NCBI GenBank assembly: GCA_963788115.1
Contig: CAWBFD010000004.1
Coordinates: forward strand, 930,001-994,000
Direction of reading: 5' to 3'
Length of the DNA: 64,000 bases
Source of the DNA: CAWBFD01 sp963788115
GTDB lineage: Bacteria > Actinomycetota > Thermoleophilia > Solirubrobacterales > 70-9
Under the pieces are notes generated by a model. It did no database searches and had not been told where the DNA came from. It was given only the letters and a program-made list of their open reading frames with translations. Numbering within the stretch: the first letter of the stretch is position 1; each line of letters starts with the position of its first letter. Positions 1 through 8,026 of this stretch are shown piece after piece. A program made the position numbers and the translations under genes.

Positions 1-605
1 AGGAACGGATCGCCCTCGGGGGTCACCTCGACGAAATCGTCCCGTGCCGGCTCGTTTAGCGGCGGCAGGATCCGCAGCTCCCGTGGCGGGGCCTTGAGCT
101 CGATCGGAAGCGCGCCGATGTCGCCGATCGCCGCGACCCGCTCGCGCTCCGGCGGCCCCAGCTCGGACAGATGGCGCTCCTGGCGGGCGAGCAGCTGACG
201 GAGCAGGCGCTGCGAGGGCTCGTCCGAGACGGGATCCAGGGCCTCCAGGTGGACGGCGATCGCGCGGGCAAGCGTCGGCTTCGCCTCGCCGTAGGCGAGC
301 TCGAGATATTCCGCCGGGCCGTCGGCGCCTGCCATTCGGTCGAGCAGTCCCGTCAGCTCGTCGCCGGGCGCGCCCGGGTAGTCGCTTGGGTGCCGCAGCT
401 CGTACAGCCGTCGCCTGACCTTGGTGACGGAGCGGGCATCGTCGTGCACGTGATCGCCGAGGGCGTACTTGGCCTCGAACTCGGGAACCAGCGGCAGCCA
501 TCCGTTCGAGAGGTGGACCAACTCGCGGAGGACGTGGAAGTAGTTGGAGAAGCGGATCGCGTTCTCGTCGACGTCGTAGCCGCGCTTCAGGGGCTCAACC
601 ATCAT
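1..605 (-). CDS. Helical ferritin-like protein, C-terminus cut by window edge
   Basis: An open frame starts at ATG 605 (or ATG 602) and runs 201 codons off the left edge without a stop. It overlaps the end of the upstream ATP-grasp gene by 11 bases, so the two are probably translationally coupled. The product looks mostly alpha-helical, with an early segment RFSNYFHVLRELVHLSNG and then an acid/His-rich stretch DHVHDDARS, which recalls ferritin-like diiron or DUF455-type proteins. That family guess is weak. Coding is supported by uninterrupted high-GC codon use and by the tight overlap. The substrate and reaction are unknown. Confidence 0.6.
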   Translation of the reverse strand, partial: MMVEPLKRGYDVDENAIRFSNYFHVLRELVHLSNGWLPLVPEFEAKYALGDHVHDDARSVTKVRRRLYELRHPSDYPGAPGDELTGLLDRMAGADGPAEYLELAYGEAKPTLARAIAVHLEALDPVSDEPSQRLLRQLLARQERHLSELGPPERERVAAIGDIGALPIELKAPPRELRILPPLNEPARDDFVEVTPEGDPF

Positions 606-2133
606 TGCCCGCCGGATGCTCCGCTCCCGCCTTCGAATCACTGCCCGTCGGCTGCTCCGCTCCCGCCCAGAACCCCTTGCCCTCGCCTTCGGCTCGGGCA
701 TTCGCTTGTGCTCCCGCGTCCGCGCCGACGGGGTATCCGCTTCCTTCGGTGTCACTGACATCCTCCTCCGTGAGCAGCCGCCGCTTGTGCCGACCGACCA
801 CGCTCGGCAGCAGCCCGCCGCCGGCCGAGACGTTGATCACCGCCCGGTCCGAGATCCGCGTGATCATGCCGGCGTAGCGGCCGCCGATCCCGAAGGGGTT
901 GATGTTGAATCGCTTCAGGCGCATCTGCACGTGGCCGTCCTCGACCGTGGGGAACATCTCTTCGGGCACCGGCACGTACTCCTGGGCGATGTAGTCGCCG
1001 GAGTCGGCGTGGTCCGCGATGATCCGGTCCCAGTCGCCCTGCTCGGTCTCGATCCCGAGCGAGACCCCGTGCCCACCGTACTCCGAGGCCGGCTTCAGCA
1101 CCAGCCGCGAGCGATTGTCGGAGACGAAGTCGAGCAGGTCCACCACCCACTGCCCGTAGGTGACCCGACCGGGGCGTAGCACTCGCGTCCAGGGAATCGT
1201 CGCCGAGATCACCTCGGCCTCGCGCGGCCCGACCAGATGGGAGAAGCGGGGGTCCTCGAGCAGGGCGAACAGCTTCTTGTTGTTGGCGACGCGGGCCCGC
1301 GGCGGGTTGACGACGCAGACGCGGCCGTCCCGCATCGCCGCGATCAGGTCGCCCTCAGCCAGCTCCTCGATCATCACCCGCCGGTAGACGAGCTGCACCG
1401 GCTGGCCGGCGGCGCGCAAGGTGGAGCCGTCGTAGGAGAGCTCCTCGGTGGTAGCGGAAATCGCCTCGATCCCGGCATCGCCGGCGGCGCGGCACGTGAT
1501 GCGGAACTCCGGCACCGACGGGCTCGAGGGCGTGTCGATCAGGGCGAGCCGCGGGGTCTCGGGAAGGTGACCGCGACGCTCGCGAAACTGCCCATAGGCG
1601 TCGAGCAGGGTCTCGACCAGCATCGGGAGTATCGGCGTGTAGGCCGTGTCGAACTCGGCCTCGACCCTCGGCAGCGAGATCGCCCGGCGCAGCCCCTCAT
1701 AGAGGACGTCGGTGTAGCCGGTGCCGGCGGGCGAGTCCGCGTTGAACTCGAGGAAGCGGACCTCGTAGCCGGACAGGAACGCGTCCAGCCGGCAGATGCG
1801 AAGCGGGCGCTCGTACCCGGGATCGATCCTGATCCACGCGTCCTCGGCGTCCGGCAGCGCCAGCTCGGAGCGCAGGCGCTCGTCGCTCGGGTAGGCCTCG
1901 CAGAAGCGGTCGAGCACCCGCGACAGGCACTCGACCGCGCGCTGCACCCGCTGCAGCTGGCCGGGTGAGACGAAGTGGGGCATGAGCACGAACGGGATCG
2001 TGCGTCCGTCAAAGACGACGTCGTGCTCGGCGAGCCAGCCCTCGATCTCGTCCTGAAGCCCCGCACACCCATCCCCGAGCTTCGACAGCTCGACCAGGTG
2101 CTGGAGCTTGAGGTTGTTGACGTGGTCGATCAA
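595..2133 (-). CDS. Circularly permuted ATP-grasp family protein
   Basis: The 512-residue protein starts at TTG 2133 behind a GGAGGCGG-like ribosome site. It resembles circularly permuted ATP-grasp enzymes related to glutathionylspermidine synthetase: an N-terminal lobe containing FLEFNADSPAGTGYTD (about residue 130), and a later nucleotide-binding part with RLVLKPASEYGGHG and YIAQEYVPVP. Members form amide or peptide bonds using ATP; the substrate here is not evident. The last 60 or so residues are a low-complexity tail with a duplicated AGAE[QH]P[TA]G[SN]D unit. It lies 31 bases after the Lrp-type regulator gene and overlaps the ferritin-like gene, so the three look like one operon. Confidence 0.8.
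   Translation of the reverse strand: MIDHVNNLKLQHLVELSKLGDGCAGLQDEIEGWLAEHDVVFDGRTIPFVLMPHFVSPGQLQRVQRAVECLSRVLDRFCEAYPSDERLRSELALPDAEDAWIRIDPGYERPLRICRLDAFLSGYEVRFLEFNADSPAGTGYTDVLYEGLRRAISLPRVEAEFDTAYTPILPMLVETLLDAYGQFRERRGHLPETPRLALIDTPSSPSVPEFRITCRAAGDAGIEAISATTEELSYDGSTLRAAGQPVQLVYRRVMIEELAEGDLIAAMRDGRVCVVNPPRARVANNKKLFALLEDPRFSHLVGPREAEVISATIPWTRVLRPGRVTYGQWVVDLLDFVSDNRSRLVLKPASEYGGHGVSLGIETEQGDWDRIIADHADSGDYIAQEYVPVPEEMFPTVEDGHVQMRLKRFNINPFGIGGRYAGMITRISDRAVINVSAGGGLLPSVVGRHKRRLLTEEDVSDTEGSGYPVGADAGAQANARAEGEGKGFWAGAEQPTGSDSKAGAEHPAGNDG
606..667. repeat. Tandem direct repeat in the ATP-grasp 3' end
   Basis: Two 26-base copies (606-631 and 642-667) lie 36 bases apart and differ at two positions. 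Because the period is a multiple of three, the repeat duplicates an AGAE[QH]P[TA]G peptide unit in the C-terminal tail without breaking the frame. Confidence 0.8.
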
Positions 2134-2164
2134 ATGCCCGCCGCCTCCTCCGTTCCCGCTGCGT

Positions 2165-2620
2165 TCATCTTGGCCGCCCGTTGCTGCTCACCGGGCGCTC
2201 GAACAGGGTCGAGAGTACGACCTGGGTCTGGGTGCGCTGGACCCCGGGGACATCGCGAATGCGCTCGAGCGCCTGCTCGAGATGATGGGTGTCGGCGGCA
2301 CGGAGGTGGATGATTGCGCTGGGGGCGCCCGCGATGGTGTACGCGCCCTCGACCTCGGGATGCCCCGTGAGCGCCTCGCGCACCTCCTCACCCGACATCC
2401 GACCCTCGCAGAAGAGCTCGACGAAGGCGTGCGTGCGCCAGCCGAGCGCGGCCGGGTCCACGTTCGCCGAGTAGCCCCTGATCACGCCATCGGCCTCGAG
2501 GCGATCGATGCGGCGCTTGACGGCCGGCGCCGAGAGCGAGACGCGGCCGCCAATGTCCTGAAAGGAGCGTCGGGCGTTCTCTCGCAAGAGCGCAACGATT
2601 CGATGGTCGATCTGGTCCAT
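2165..2620 (-). CDS. Lrp/AsnC family transcriptional regulator
   Basis: The 151-residue protein begins MDQIDHRIVALLRENARRS, the usual Lrp/AsnC opening. A winged helix-turn-helix occupies residues 1-55 (FQDIGGRVSLSAPAVKRRIDR) and a RAM effector-binding domain about 65-140. The family binds DNA as dimers or octamers and usually senses amino acids. It is transcribed away from hpd and leads the ATP-grasp operon. It could therefore control both its own operon and tyrosine catabolism from the shared 134-base divergent region; that is inference. Confidence 0.9.
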   Translation of the reverse strand: MDQIDHRIVALLRENARRSFQDIGGRVSLSAPAVKRRIDRLEADGVIRGYSANVDPAALGWRTHAFVELFCEGRMSGEEVREALTGHPEVEGAYTIAGAPSAIIHLRAADTHHLEQALERIRDVPGVQRTQTQVVLSTLFERPVSSNGRPR

Positions 2621-2665
2621 TTCTGGTTAAAGGACCGCTCAGTCGCAACGAATCGCGCTTGAGCC

Positions 2666-2699
2666 GCCTCTCCTGACGCGGAATCATAAAGGGAGAGGC
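2666..2699. promoter_or_regulatory. Inverted repeat in lrp/hpd divergent region
   Basis: Perfect 8-base arms GCCTCTCC and GGAGAGGC flank 18 bases between the divergent regulator and hpd genes. It could be an operator for the adjacent Lrp-type regulator or simply a hairpin. No second copy was seen in the window. Confidence 0.35.
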
Positions 2700-2754
2700 C
2701 TGGGCGCGCAAGCGTGCGGGCCGACCGATCGAGAACGAGCGCAGGAGGCGAGCG

Positions 2755-3888
2755 ATGGAGACCAGGACCGTCCCGCAAACAGGGGCTCCGCCGGTGCCCC
2801 AGCACGACGAGATGCCGCTGCACGGGATCGACCACATCGAGTTCTACGTCAGCAACGCCATCCAGGCCGCTCACTTCTTCACCCGGGCGCTCGGCTTCCG
2901 CGAGACCGCCTACGCGGGACTCGAGACCGGGGTGCGCGACCGGGTCTCGCGGGTGGTGGAGCAGGGCCGGATCCGGTTCGTGCTCACCTCGCCGCTCAGG
3001 GGCCACAGCGACATCGCAACGCATGTGGCGGCGCACGGTGACGGGGTCAAGGTGGTCGCGATCGGGGTCCCCGACGCCGAGCACGCGTACCGCTTCACGA
3101 TCGAGCGCGGGGCGAAGGCCGTGCGCGAGCCGTGGGAGGAGTCCGACGAGCACGGCTCGGTGCGGATGGCGACGATCGCCACCTACGGCGAGACCATTCA
3201 CACCTTCGTCGATCGCTCCCGCTATGGCGGTGCCTTCCTGCCCGGCTGCATCGCGGTCGAGGGCGGCCCGGACGACGCCGGCCTCCTGATGGGTGTCGAC
3301 CACGTGGTCGGCAACATCGAGCTCGGCACCCTGGATCAATGGGTCTCCTACTACGAGCGGATCTTCGGCATGACGGAGATGATCCACTTCACCGACCGTG
3401 ACATCTCGACCGAGTACTCGGCGCTGATGTCGAAGGTCATGACCGACGGCAAGGGTCGGCTCAAGTTCCCGCTGAACGAGCCCGCCGAGGGGAAGCGCAA
3501 GTCTCAGATCGAGGAGTACCTCGAGTACTACGGCGGACCGGGTGTGCAGCACATCGCGCTCTCGACCACGGACATCGTCCACACCGTGACCGAGCTTCGC
3601 TCGCGTGGCATGGAGTTCCTGTCCACACCCGAGACCTACTACGCGGACCTCCCCGAGCGGATCGGCGAGATCGACGAGGACCTGGCCGACCTCAGCCGCC
3701 TCGGGATCCTCGCGGACCGGGACGACGAGGGCTACCTGTTGCAGATCTTCACCCGCAATCTAGGCGATCGACCGACCACCTTTCTCGAGGTGATCGAGCG
3801 CCACGGCGCCCGGGGGTTCGGGGAAGGAAACTTCAAGGCGCTGTTCGAAGCGATCGAGCGTGAGCAGGAAAGGAGAGGGAATCTCTGA
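2755..3888 (+). CDS. hpd: 4-hydroxyphenylpyruvate dioxygenase
   Basis: The 377-residue enzyme converts 4-hydroxyphenylpyruvate to homogentisate in tyrosine breakdown. It has two vicinal-oxygen-chelate domains. The expected iron ligands are visible: His in GVDHVVGN (about 181), His in GVQHIALST (about 265) and Glu in FLEVIER (about 344). The C-terminal GFGEGNFKALFEAIE signature is also intact. ATG 2755 follows a good AGGAGG site. The stop shares one base with the hmgA start (TGATG), so the two pathway enzymes are made from one message. Confidence 0.97.
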   Translation: METRTVPQTGAPPVPQHDEMPLHGIDHIEFYVSNAIQAAHFFTRALGFRETAYAGLETGVRDRVSRVVEQGRIRFVLTSPLRGHSDIATHVAAHGDGVKVVAIGVPDAEHAYRFTIERGAKAVREPWEESDEHGSVRMATIATYGETIHTFVDRSRYGGAFLPGCIAVEGGPDDAGLLMGVDHVVGNIELGTLDQWVSYYERIFGMTEMIHFTDRDISTEYSALMSKVMTDGKGRLKFPLNEPAEGKRKSQIEEYLEYYGGPGVQHIALSTTDIVHTVTELRSRGMEFLSTPETYYADLPERIGEIDEDLADLSRLGILADRDDEGYLLQIFTRNLGDRPTTFLEVIERHGARGFGEGNFKALFEAIEREQERRGNL

Positions 3889-5072
3889 TGCGGTATCACC
3901 GTCTGGGAGAGGTACCACGGAAGCGTCATATCCAGTTCCGCGACAACGGCCGGCTGCTGGTCGAGGAGGTGATGGGCTTCGAGGGGTTCTCGGGGAACGA
4001 GTCGATCCTCTACCACCTCGAGTCGCCGTGCCGGATCTCCGAGGCCGGTGAGCACCGGCCGATCTCGCATCGGGAGTGGGTGCCGGACGCGCACGTGCAT
4101 CGACACCTTGTGAGCGGATCGATCGAGGCCGAGGGGGACCCCATCACCGGGCGCCGCTGCCTGATGTGGAACGGGGACCTCGAGGTCTCGCTGTGCAAGC
4201 CGACCGAGGAGACCGATGCCTTCTACCGCAACGGCGAGGGCGACGAGGTGATCTTTGTCCACGAGGGCTCGGGCACGCTCGACACCATGTTCGGCTCGGT
4301 GCCCTTCCGCGAGCACGACTACGTCGTGATCCCCCGCGGCACCACCTACAGGTTCTCGTTCGAGACCACGCCCCAGTTGTGGCTCGTCCTCCACACGCCG
4401 GGGGAGATCGAGACCCCGAACCGCTACCGCAACCGCTACGGGCAGTTGCTCGAGTCGGCCCCGTACTCACAGCGCGACTTCCATCCCCCCGAGGCGCTCG
4501 AGACGCACCGCGAGGCAGGCGAGTTCGAGCTGGTCGTGCGGGTGCGCTCGGGCCTTCAGAGCTACACGCTGGACTATCACCCGTTCGACGTCGTCGGCTG
4601 GGACGGCTACGTCTATCCGTACACGTTCAACGTCCACGACTTCGAGCCCCGGACCGGGCGGCTGCACCTGCCGCCGCCCGTGCACCAGACGTTCCAGGGG
4701 CCGAACTTCGTCATCTGCTCGTTCTGCCCGCGTGAGCTCGACTACGACCCGCAGGCCGTGCCGCTGCCCTACCACCACTCGAACCTCCAGTCGGAGGAGA
4801 TCATCTACTACGTCTCCGGGGAGTTCGGCAGCCGCAAGGGGATCGAGGTCGGCTCGATCACGGTCCACCCGTCCGGGCTCCCGCACGGGCCGCAGCCGGG
4901 CCTGGTGGAGAAGGCCCTCGGGGCTCGGCGGACCGAGGAGCTGGCGGTGATGTGGGACACGTTCCGGCCGCTGCGCCTGACCGAGTTCGCGCGCGAGCTC
5001 GACGAGCCGAGCTACGCGTACTCGTGGCGCACGGGGGAGCCGGCCCCGGTGGCCGAGAGCACGACCGGATAG
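3888..5072 (+). CDS. hmgA: Homogentisate 1,2-dioxygenase
   Basis: The 394-residue cupin-fold enzyme opens the homogentisate ring to maleylacetoacetate, the step after hpd. Iron-binding residues fit the family: His and Glu in HHSNLQSEEIIYYVSG (about 295-302) and His in GLPHGP (about 331). The start overlaps the hpd stop by one base, with a GGAGAGGG site upstream. Maleylacetoacetate isomerase and fumarylacetoacetase are not next to it, so the rest of the pathway must be encoded elsewhere. A GC palindrome (CCGGCCCGGGCCGG) just after the stop may help end the transcript. Confidence 0.97.
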   Translation: MRYHRLGEVPRKRHIQFRDNGRLLVEEVMGFEGFSGNESILYHLESPCRISEAGEHRPISHREWVPDAHVHRHLVSGSIEAEGDPITGRRCLMWNGDLEVSLCKPTEETDAFYRNGEGDEVIFVHEGSGTLDTMFGSVPFREHDYVVIPRGTTYRFSFETTPQLWLVLHTPGEIETPNRYRNRYGQLLESAPYSQRDFHPPEALETHREAGEFELVVRVRSGLQSYTLDYHPFDVVGWDGYVYPYTFNVHDFEPRTGRLHLPPPVHQTFQGPNFVICSFCPRELDYDPQAVPLPYHHSNLQSEEIIYYVSGEFGSRKGIEVGSITVHPSGLPHGPQPGLVEKALGARRTEELAVMWDTFRPLRLTEFARELDEPSYAYSWRTGEPAPVAESTTG

Positions 5073-5112
5073 CCGGCCCGGGCCGGACGGACCACGCGCT
5101 ACCGTCCCCCGG

Positions 5113-6381
5113 GTGGGCGCGGTGAAGGACACGGCTCGGGCCGACGAGGTCACGCTCGACGAGATCGAGCGCGCGGATCGCGCGATTCGCGCGCTGATCC
5201 GGCCGACCCCCATCCTCAGCGCGGGCGAGGTCTCGCGGCGGGTCGGCGCGCCGGTGGCGCTCAAGGCCGAGTGCCTCCAGCGCACGGGCTCGTTCAAGGT
5301 GCGCGGCGCCGCGAACAAGATCACCGGGCTCGCGGCGCCGGAGCTGGCCGCCGGGGTCGTCGCGGCCAGCGCCGGCAACCACGCCCAGGCGGTGGCGCTC
5401 GCCGCCCGCCTGCGCGGCGCTCGCGCCGATCTGGTGATGCCCGCGGACGCGCCCCTGGCGAAGGTTGCCGCCGTTCGCGCATACGGTGGCGAGGTCCACC
5501 TCGTGGAGGGGTCCTACGACGAGGCGGGCGAGGTCGCGCGCGAGCTCGCCGACCGGGACGGCAAGACGCTCATCCACGCCTTCGATGACCCGAAGGTGGT
5601 CGCCGGCCAGGGGACGATCGGACTTGAGATCGCCCGCGAGGCGCCGGCTACGCGCCTGATCGTCGCCGCGCTGGGCGGGGGAGGGATGGTCGCCGGCACC
5701 GCGATCGCGGCGAAGGCGAAGCTGCCGGGCGTCCGGGTGGTCGGCGTCCAGGCGGAGGCCTGCGCACCGTACCCGCCCTCGCTCGAGGCCCAGAAGCCGA
5801 TCGGGGCTCGAGCGGCGAGCACGATCTGCGACGGGATTGCGGTCAAGCGACCTGGCGAGCTGACGCTGCCGCTGGTCGCCGAGCACGTCGACGAGGTCGT
5901 CACGGTCACCGACGACGAGGTCGCCGAGGCGATGGTGCTGCTCCTCGAGCGGTCGAAGCTCGTGGTCGAGGGAGCGGGCGCCGCCTCGGTCGCCGCCCTG
6001 ATGGCGGGAAAGGTCCGGACGCCGGACGAGGGCGAGGTCTGCGCCGTGCTCTCGGGAGGGAACGTCGATGCCTCCCGCCTGGTCGAGTGCATCCGCCTCG
6101 GCGAGACCGCCGCGGCGCGCCGACTGGTTCTGGTCACCGTGGTCCCGGATCGCCCCGGGGCCCTGGCGCGGCTGCTTCGGGTGGTCGCTGAGCAGGGCGC
6201 GAACGTGATCGACGTCGTCCACCTCCGCGAGGGCGTCGACCTGCACGTGCGCGAGACCGCGGTGCGGCTGGTGCTCCAGACGGAGGGCAGGCGCCACTGC
6301 CAGGAGCTGATCGCCGCAGTCGAGGCCGAGGGCTTCGCCACGCGGGTGGAGCGCTCCGTGCAGGCCGAGTCCGCGGCCTGA
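5113..6381 (+). CDS. ilvA: Threonine ammonia-lyase with ACT domain
   Basis: The 422-residue PLP enzyme deaminates threonine to 2-oxobutyrate. The PLP lysine lies in TGSFKVRGA (about 60), followed by the SAGNHAQAVA loop and the glycine-rich AALGGGG phosphate-binding loop. A C-terminal ACT domain (about 335-410, LVTVVPDRPGALARLL) suggests allosteric control by an amino acid. The size matches the short one-ACT class rather than the long biosynthetic IlvA, so a catabolic role is possible. GTG 5113 is preferred; GTG 5122 is an alternative. It follows hmgA by 40 bases. Confidence 0.92.
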   Translation: MGAVKDTARADEVTLDEIERADRAIRALIRPTPILSAGEVSRRVGAPVALKAECLQRTGSFKVRGAANKITGLAAPELAAGVVAASAGNHAQAVALAARLRGARADLVMPADAPLAKVAAVRAYGGEVHLVEGSYDEAGEVARELADRDGKTLIHAFDDPKVVAGQGTIGLEIAREAPATRLIVAALGGGGMVAGTAIAAKAKLPGVRVVGVQAEACAPYPPSLEAQKPIGARAASTICDGIAVKRPGELTLPLVAEHVDEVVTVTDDEVAEAMVLLLERSKLVVEGAGAASVAALMAGKVRTPDEGEVCAVLSGGNVDASRLVECIRLGETAAARRLVLVTVVPDRPGALARLLRVVAEQGANVIDVVHLREGVDLHVRETAVRLVLQTEGRRHCQELIAAVEAEGFATRVERSVQAESAA

Positions 6382-6414
6382 CCGGAGCACCTCACAGGTC
6401 TCTAGGCTGCGCTC

Positions 6415-6846
6415 GTGCGTCGCACGATCGGTGACTCAGACGACAAGTTCGAGGTCATGGCAGCCGGGGGCGTGGTCACGCGCGAGGGCGAGGACGGGGT
6501 GGAGATCGTCGTCGTCCACCGGCCCAAGTACGAGGATTGGTCGCTGCCGAAGGGAAAGCTCACCCCGGGCGAGGGCTGGGAACAGGCCGCCCTGCGCGAA
6601 GTGACCGAGGAAACCGGCCTCCGCTGCGAGCTCGGCGAGGAGCTCGAGCCGGCGCGCTATCTCGACCGCAAGGGCCGGCGCAAGCTCGTCCGCTACTGGC
6701 TCATGCGACCCCTGGACGGCTCGTTCGAGCCCACCGACGAGGTCGACGAGCTGCGGTGGCTGCCCCCGGAGGAGGCGGCTGCGCTGCTCAGCTACGAGCA
6801 CGACCGCCGTCTCGCAGCCGGGCTTGCCGAATCAGGGCCCGGATAA
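6415..6846 (+). CDS. Nudix hydrolase
   Basis: The 143-residue protein has a complete Nudix box beginning GKLTPGEGWEQAALREVTEE (about residues 46-68), so it should cleave a nucleoside diphosphate-linked compound with divalent metal. It resembles the MutT/Ap4A-type single-domain group acting on dinucleoside polyphosphates or oxidised nucleotides; the substrate cannot be read from sequence. GTG 6415 is preceded by TAGGCT at 6403-6408 with a 6-base gap, which suggests a leaderless transcript. Confidence 0.9.
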   Translation: MRRTIGDSDDKFEVMAAGGVVTREGEDGVEIVVVHRPKYEDWSLPKGKLTPGEGWEQAALREVTEETGLRCELGEELEPARYLDRKGRRKLVRYWLMRPLDGSFEPTDEVDELRWLPPEEAAALLSYEHDRRLAAGLAESGPG

Positions 6847-6934
6847 ACGGCGCCTGGAGCCCGCCCGCGCCGCGGACATGAGAACCGGACATGAAACGGG
6901 CGCCGCCTGGCGCCCCGTTCCCTGCCACAAAGCT

Positions 6935-6967
6935 GCGCGCGCCGTTGGGGGGTTTGCCGGCGCGCGC
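6935..6967. terminator. Bidirectional terminator-like hairpin
   Basis: A perfect 9-base stem (GCGCGCGCC/GGCGCGCGC, 6935-6943 and 6959-6967) with a 15-base loop sits between the convergent Nudix and membrane-protein genes. There is no U-tract. The rest of 6847-7030 shows nothing else. Confidence 0.55.
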
Positions 6968-7030
6968 GGCTTATCGGCTCCCTCAATCTTCCCAAATCGT
7001 CCCGAATCTAAACATCCTCGTCCCGCGAAT

Positions 7031-7546
7031 CTATTCCTGCCCGTCCTCGCGGCGGAGGCGGAGCCCGCCCACGATCACCGCAACGGCGCCGCCGAGAGCC
7101 ACGAAGATGCCGTAACGGAGCGAGATCTCGAGGGGCGCGAAGTCGTCGGGGCGGTCGATCATCGCGTACGTGATGAGCACCGCGGCCCAGACGCCCGCGG
7201 CGACGAGCAGCCCACCCTCGCTCAGCGGACGTGGCAGCCGGTACCCGAGCGCGCAGCGGACGATCAGCAGGAGGGCGGCTCCGGCGGTCAGCACGAGACC
7301 GGTCTGGGCGAAGCCGAAGGCGTCGAGCCCCGTCTGGGAGAGGCTCGAGAGGAAGCGCAGGCCGTACCAGGGAAGGAGCATGCTCGCGAGCACCACGAGC
7401 GCCCCGATCCCCGCGATCCGCTCCGATGCTCCCAGCGAGCGAAGGGCGTCCGCGATGCGGGTCGCCCGGGCGACGCCGCGCGCCTCCCGATCGACGTCGG
7501 CGTCGCCGGACCGGTCAGTCGAGCGGCCGGCGGCCACGAAACCCAC
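7031..7546 (-). CDS. Four-helix membrane protein of unknown function
   Basis: The 171-residue protein has a charged N-terminal 40 residues and then four predicted membrane segments: about 44-64 (IAGIGALVVLASMLLPWYGL), 80-100, 112-130 and 142-160. The product ends in a basic-acidic tail. It starts inside the end of the DUF2203 gene (32-base overlap), making it the last gene of a four-gene leftward operon. I do not recognise the family. Confidence 0.7.
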   Translation of the reverse strand: MGFVAAGRSTDRSGDADVDREARGVARATRIADALRSLGASERIAGIGALVVLASMLLPWYGLRFLSSLSQTGLDAFGFAQTGLVLTAGAALLLIVRCALGYRLPRPLSEGGLLVAAGVWAAVLITYAMIDRPDDFAPLEISLRYGIFVALGGAVAVIVGGLRLRREDGQE

Positions 7547-7895
7547 CCTCGAGCTCGTGCCAATGGGTCACGCGCTCCTCGCCGAGCTGCCAGCACAGAT
7601 AGACCTCCCGGCCCTCCCGGATGGCCGGGAAGTCGATCAGGCCGCGGTCGAGGTCTCGCAGCACGATGCCGTTCCCCTGCAGCTCGATCAGCAGGCTGCG
7701 GAACCGCAGGAAGGCCTCGCCCACCTGGCGGCCCGGTTCGCCGCCCCCGTTGCCAGGCGACGCCTCGGAGAGCGCCTGGCGCACGTCGGCGTCGGTGAGG
7801 CGATCGCGCGACTCACGAAGCTCGGTGAGGAGGGGCTCGATCCGGACAAGCGCCGAGTTCGCCTCGTCGGGCGTGAAGTGCTGCTCGTGGATCAA
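7515..7895 (-). CDS. DUF2203 family protein
   Basis: The 126-residue soluble protein matches DUF2203: an N-terminal FTPDEANSALVRIEPLL helix and a C-terminal REVYLCWQLGEERVTHWHEL segment with FRGRRPL. The function of the family is unknown. TTG 7895 overlaps the stop of the upstream 44-residue gene (TTGA), and its own end overlaps the membrane-protein gene, so translation of the operon is probably coupled throughout. Confidence 0.85.
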   Translation of the reverse strand: MIHEQHFTPDEANSALVRIEPLLTELRESRDRLTDADVRQALSEASPGNGGGEPGRQVGEAFLRFRSLLIELQGNGIVLRDLDRGLIDFPAIREGREVYLCWQLGEERVTHWHELEGGFRGRRPLD

Positions 7896-8026
7896 GCTGG
7901 GGCTCTGAGGGCGGCGGCTGCCGAGATCCGCTCCCGGAGCAGCTTGCCATCGGCGTCGCTGACGGGGCGAAGCTGATGTCGGGAGGCGAGCTGCAGCGAG
8001 CCCGTGAGGATCCAGGTTTGGCTCAC
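7892..8026 (-). CDS. 44-residue protein, coupled on both sides
   Basis: GTG 8026 overlaps the hydrolase stop as GTGA, and its TGA overlaps the TTG of the DUF2203 gene. The short product begins MSQTWILTGSLQLASRHQL and has a basic-acidic middle with an alanine-rich end. The precise overlap on both sides argues that it is really translated, at least as a coupling peptide that brings ribosomes to the DUF2203 gene. No domain is recognised. Confidence 0.5.
   Translation of the reverse strand: MSQTWILTGSLQLASRHQLRPVSDADGKLLRERISAAAALRAPA

Noticed and set aside
4858..6390. A 510-codon open frame on the minus strand opposite the threonine dehydratase gene
   Set aside because: Antisense to an obvious enzyme gene; composition is that of a shadow frame in high-GC DNA with no recognisable motif.
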